Shown here one piece after another: positions 5,915-8,439 of a stretch of DNA of 8,439 nucleotides. The translations under genes and the position numbers were made by a program. Within the stretch, counting starts at the first letter, position 1. Every line of letters begins with the position of its first letter. The DNA comes from JADFSZ01 sp022560555 [NCBI: PVC group bacterium] (GTDB taxonomy: Bacteria; GCA-001730085; JADFSZ01). The notes under the pieces are model-generated. The model was not told the DNA's origin and searched no databases. It saw nothing but the letters and a program-made list of their open reading frames with translations. The stretch is from NCBI GenBank assembly GCA_022560555.1, contig JADFSZ010000070.1:1-8439 (forward strand). The letters run 5' to 3'.

Positions 5915-6838
5915 TTAGGAGGAAGTTTTCGTAACTTCTTGATGCACATGATCTATGGCCAATTGCAGACCCCGGCACGGAATAACCCCGGAGCTCATAT
6001 CCGGCAAAATCCGCCAGATCGGACCAACTCTATCAATCTTGATCCATACCGATTGTGTTAAAGGGCCCTCAACAATAACAACACTCTGCATGGCACGCTC
6101 GCGCTTGGGATCAAAAAGAAACTCCTTGAAGCGGAGGGTGACATCTTGATGAACGTCTTCAGGATGAAATTTTTGCGGATCAAAATGATTGACTGTATAG
6201 GTGTTCATGTTCGGGGTGTCCGTTGGAGACAACTTGTGATGCTGATGTTTCACCAAGTATACTTCAAAAAACTGTTTTTGTCCTTCTTCTGCCCATTTTC
6301 GCTCATATTTTGTGTCAAGCCGCGCGGGGATCTGTTGGGATGTCACCACAAAGCCTGTGTCCATTGCTTGGTCCATAATCCAATTTTTAAATGCCTCCTG
6401 ATCGGTAACAATACGCACGTGTCCTTTGGATCTCAATCGGTTGTTTAAGATTAATAAAAAATCACGCGAAAATAATCGGTATTTGATATGCCGCCTCTTC
6501 GGCCAAGGACATGGAAATAACGCGGTAATTTCACGAAGGCTGTTTGGTTTAGTATATCTCTCAAAAAGAACGCGGGCGTCATGCCAAACAACATAGGCAT
6601 TCCTCAAACCAGCTTGGTGGATTCTTCTCAAGGCTCTTGCCGCATAAGTCCATCGGCATTCAATCCCCAAAAATGTCTGTTCGGGATGTTTCAGAGCGTT
6701 TCGGGTAAAATATTCTCCGTTCCCGATCCCGATTTCAATATTGAGCCCCATTTGATTTTTCATTCCCTCCGCGTTTGGGAACTGAGACATGGGAATGAGA
6801 AATTTGTAAATGGACTCGTTTTGGGCCGTGAGTTTCAT
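5915..6838 (-). CDS. trmB: tRNA (guanine-N7)-methyltransferase TrmB, long form
   Basis: TrmB uses S-adenosylmethionine to make m7G at position 46 of tRNA variable loops. The SAM-binding motif is NIEIGIGNGEYF (33-44), with FLGIE (56-60) as the acidic second strand. Further family motifs are FPCPWPKRRH (108-117), VTDQ (144-147) and TKYERKW (176-182). At 307 residues it is about 70 longer than E. coli TrmB (239). Residues from about 203 form a C-terminal extension with its own beta/alpha pattern, of a kind also found in other bacterial lineages. In the family motif FPDPW the Asp is Cys here (C110, codon TGT), and the first Arg of the following KRR is Tyr (Y120). T176 and E179, also important in the family, are kept. 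AAGGA lies nine bases before the ATG. It is probably the first gene of a leftward unit with the AsmA-like gene and yihY. Confidence 0.93.
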   Translation of the reverse strand: MKLTAQNESIYKFLIPMSQFPNAEGMKNQMGLNIEIGIGNGEYFTRNALKHPEQTFLGIECRWTYAARALRRIHQAGLRNAYVVWHDARVLFERYTKPNSLREITALFPCPWPKRRHIKYRLFSRDFLLILNNRLRSKGHVRIVTDQEAFKNWIMDQAMDTGFVVTSQQIPARLDTKYERKWAEEGQKQFFEVYLVKHQHHKLSPTDTPNMNTYTVNHFDPQKFHPEDVHQDVTLRFKEFLFDPKRERAMQSVVIVEGPLTQSVWIKIDRVGPIWRILPDMSSGVIPCRGLQLAIDHVHQEVTKTSS

Positions 6839-6889
6839 CCGTATATTTCCTTAAAGGGCCTTTGTGTGAAAAAAGAGGATTTTTCTATT

Positions 6890-6910
6890 TACATCCTTTA
6901 TAATACATCC
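6890..6910 (+). promoter_or_regulatory. Candidate promoter with perfect TATAAT between two TACATCC copies
   Basis: TATAAT at 6899-6904 is a perfect -10 on the plus strand, about 42 bases before the epimerase start; no good -35 is seen 16-18 bases upstream. It is flanked by direct repeats TACATCC (6890-6896 and 6904-6910), spaced 14 bases start to start. The same AT-rich core could serve the divergent trmB on the minus strand. The 107-base gap between trmB and the epimerase gene holds nothing else recognisable. Confidence 0.5.
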
Positions 6911-6945
6911 GAGTAACAAATAACCACCCACTTTTTTGAATTTAC

Positions 6946-7857
6946 ATGAAAATACTTCTTGCCGGGGCTACAGGTTTTATCGGTAAATCACTCGTCCATT
7001 CTCTTGGTGAAGCCGGTCATCATGTGACGGCTTTGACTCGTTCAAAAACAAAGAATAATTTGCCTTGCGTTTCTATAATTTGGGACGCTTCCTCGGTGGG
7101 GACCTGGTCAAAAGCCCTGGAGGGCACAGACGCTGTTATCAATTTGGCCGGAGAAAATATTGCGCGACGTCGTTGGACACGGCGGCAAAAAAAGCGCATT
7201 CTTGAAAGCCGCCTTCAAACGATCCAAGCTCTTTTTGACGCTATGGATCGGGCCCGGCAAAAACCCAAAATCTTTATTCAAGCTTCTGCCATCGGATATT
7301 ACGGCCCTTCGACAGACCAGGTTTTTACGGAAGACAACGGCCCCGGAACGGATTTTTTGTCTTCTGTTTGCCAAAGAGTTGAACATGAATTGGTGCAAGC
7401 GAAAGATGGGGATCTTCGGTGCGTGGCTCTTCGCATCGGGGTTGTTCTTGAAAAAGGAGGCGGCGCGCTGCCTAAAATCAGCTTCCCGTTTCGCCTTTTG
7501 ATGGGAGGACATTTAGGAAACGGCTCCCAATGGTTTTCATGGATCCACCGTCAAGATCTCATTGGCATCATTCATCACGTCCTCGAGAACTCATCGCTTC
7601 ATGGGGCTGTTAACGCAACCGCGCCGGAGCCGGTCACTCTTAAAGAATTTTGCCGGACACTCGGAGAGGTTCTTCATCGCCCCTCATGGGCCCACGTGCC
7701 CGGCTTTGTTCTTAAAATTCTTTTGGGAGAAATGTCAGAGATGGTTTTGTACGGACAACGTGTTTCGCCCAAAAAACTTTTGGACATTCAATATCCTTTT
7801 CTCTACCCAAATTGTCGTGACGCCCTTGAGGCGATTTTAAGACCGGCTTCTCCATGA
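6946..7857 (+). CDS. TIGR01777-family NAD(P)-dependent epimerase-like protein (extended SDR, YfcH-like)
   Basis: The 303-residue protein is an extended short-chain dehydrogenase-like protein of the TIGR01777 (YfcH/SulA-like) family, at its usual length. GATGFIG (7-13) is the Rossmann dinucleotide motif. INLAGENIARRRWTRRQKK (65-83), ASAIGYYGP (113-121), and SFPFRLLMGGHLGNGSQWFSWIH (179-201) are family hallmarks. The C-terminal 60 residues (about 240-300) match the family's DUF1731 end domain, with VPGFVLKILLGEMSEMVL at 251-268. Members bind NADP(H); the reaction is unknown for nearly all of them, so a specific sugar epimerase name would be unsafe. No clear Shine-Dalgarno precedes the ATG. A perfect TATAAT lies upstream. 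The stop overlaps the next gene's start in ATGA, so the pair is co-expressed. Confidence 0.93.
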   Translation: MKILLAGATGFIGKSLVHSLGEAGHHVTALTRSKTKNNLPCVSIIWDASSVGTWSKALEGTDAVINLAGENIARRRWTRRQKKRILESRLQTIQALFDAMDRARQKPKIFIQASAIGYYGPSTDQVFTEDNGPGTDFLSSVCQRVEHELVQAKDGDLRCVALRIGVVLEKGGGALPKISFPFRLLMGGHLGNGSQWFSWIHRQDLIGIIHHVLENSSLHGAVNATAPEPVTLKEFCRTLGEVLHRPSWAHVPGFVLKILLGEMSEMVLYGQRVSPKKLLDIQYPFLYPNCRDALEAILRPASP

Positions 7858-8439
7858 TGAACCCTATTCATCCACAGATACATTTTCTGAGAAAACCTTT
7901 TACCCTCCATTTGTTTATACTCGCGGTAACGTGTATCACTATTTACTGGAACTCTGTCACGGCTCCTTTTCATTTTGATGACATCCGTTTTATTGTTGAG
8001 AACCCATACGCACATGACCCGTTCGATATTGCCGGTATCTGGCAGAATTTTAACCGCCGCTTTGTGACAGGATGGACCCTCTCTGTAAATTATTATTTGC
8101 ATGGAGCCGATGTCCGCGGATTTCATGGAGTTAATATCGCGATCCATTTGGGATGTGGTCTGTTGGTTTATTTTTTCACTCTGTTAATTTTTCAAACTCC
8201 GGCGCTCATAAATCACAAATTAAAAACCAGAGTCTCGCCTCTAGCTTTTGTCGCAAGTTTAATATTTCTCACTCACCCCTTGGCAACGAATGTGACAACT
8301 TATATTTGGCAAAGATCGGCATCATTGGCGTGCTTTTTCTATTTGGCAGCATGTGCGTCCTACCTTTTGGGACGACTACGAGTGTCAAAACGGTGGTATG
8401 TCATGTCCGGATTTTTCATGATCCTTGGTTTTCACTCCA
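7854..8439 (+). CDS. TMTC/TPR-type multi-pass membrane protein (GT-C glycosyltransferase-like), N-terminal part; runs off the window
   Basis: The first 195 codons are visible and open to the window edge. The sequence resembles bacterial TMTC-like proteins, membrane proteins of the GT-C glycosyltransferase fold that usually carry tetratricopeptide repeats at the C-terminus (not visible here). A first membrane helix (about 16-33) is followed by FHFDDIRFIVENP (39-51), with the paired acidic residues D42-D43 in the first outer loop typical of GT-C enzymes. Next come WTLSVNYYLHG (74-84), FHGVNIAIH (90-98) at the head of a second helix (about 92-113), then HPLATNVTTYIWQRS (141-155) and further helices (about 127-140, 156-173 and 181-195). 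A role in transferring sugar from a lipid-linked donor to protein or glycan outside the membrane is inferred from the fold. The ATG overlaps the epimerase stop (ATGA), with a second ATG right after; no Shine-Dalgarno is seen, so reinitiation is likely. Confidence 0.8.
   Translation, partial: MMNPIHPQIHFLRKPFTLHLFILAVTCITIYWNSVTAPFHFDDIRFIVENPYAHDPFDIAGIWQNFNRRFVTGWTLSVNYYLHGADVRGFHGVNIAIHLGCGLLVYFFTLLIFQTPALINHKLKTRVSPLAFVASLIFLTHPLATNVTTYIWQRSASLACFFYLAACASYLLGRLRVSKRWYVMSGFFMILGFHS

Noticed and set aside
5896-5922. TAAAGGGACAGATCC-like string at the trmB end, reminiscent of repeats linked to REP-associated transposases
   Set aside because: Only a single short copy without a hairpin or second arm is present, and part of it is coding, so there is no support for a mobile element.
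7803-8147. 114-codon minus-strand frame across the epimerase/TMTC junction
   Set aside because: It overlaps two convincing plus-strand genes and shows no domain or ribosome site.

Overview
The window looks like chromosomal sequence from an uncultured Gram-negative bacterium. It has moderate GC, tightly packed genes and standard Shine-Dalgarno sites before several of them. An AsmA-like protein and a YihY-type inner-membrane protein point to a two-membrane envelope. The mix of a split transketolase with a RuBisCO-like protein, a GerMN-domain protein, a long-form TrmB and a TMTC/TPR-type GT-C membrane protein is what I associate with Omnitrophota or deltaproteobacterial lineages. That placement is only a weak inference.

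Left arm (1-2995, all minus strand): a tight four-gene operon read leftwards. The order is GerMN-domain membrane protein, thiamine-diphosphate (TPP) half of a split transketolase, pyrimidine-binding half of the same enzyme, then a RuBisCO-like protein (RLP) that runs off the window. The RLP start overlaps the end of the second transketolase gene by 26 bases. Both transketolase halves keep the TPP machinery but lack several residues that recognise sugar phosphate in ordinary transketolase. The RLP lacks two RuBisCO N-domain active-site residues. Together these suggest a dedicated sugar or sugar-acid pathway using an unusual substrate, not the pentose phosphate pathway or CO2 fixation. The nearest precedent I know is D-apiose catabolism, where a split transketolase and RLPs both occur. 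This operon is the most interesting item in the window.

Middle (2996-3604): a 180-base divergent control region contains a four-copy 9-bp repeat, candidate promoters in both directions and an 18-base palindrome. It leads into yjbQ on the plus strand.

Right-centre (3615-6838, minus strand): trmB, then an AsmA-like protein, then a YihY/BrkB-family protein with a C-terminal winged helix. The last two overlap by one base and are probably translated together. yihY converges on yjbQ with only 10 bases between them.

Right end (6839-8439, plus strand): a short divergent promoter region with a perfect TATAAT, a TIGR01777-family NAD(P)-dependent epimerase-like gene, and, overlapping it by ATGA, the first 195 codons of a multi-pass GT-C/TMTC-like membrane protein cut by the window edge. 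I saw no RNA genes, CRISPR arrays, insertion sequences or convincing intrinsic terminators.
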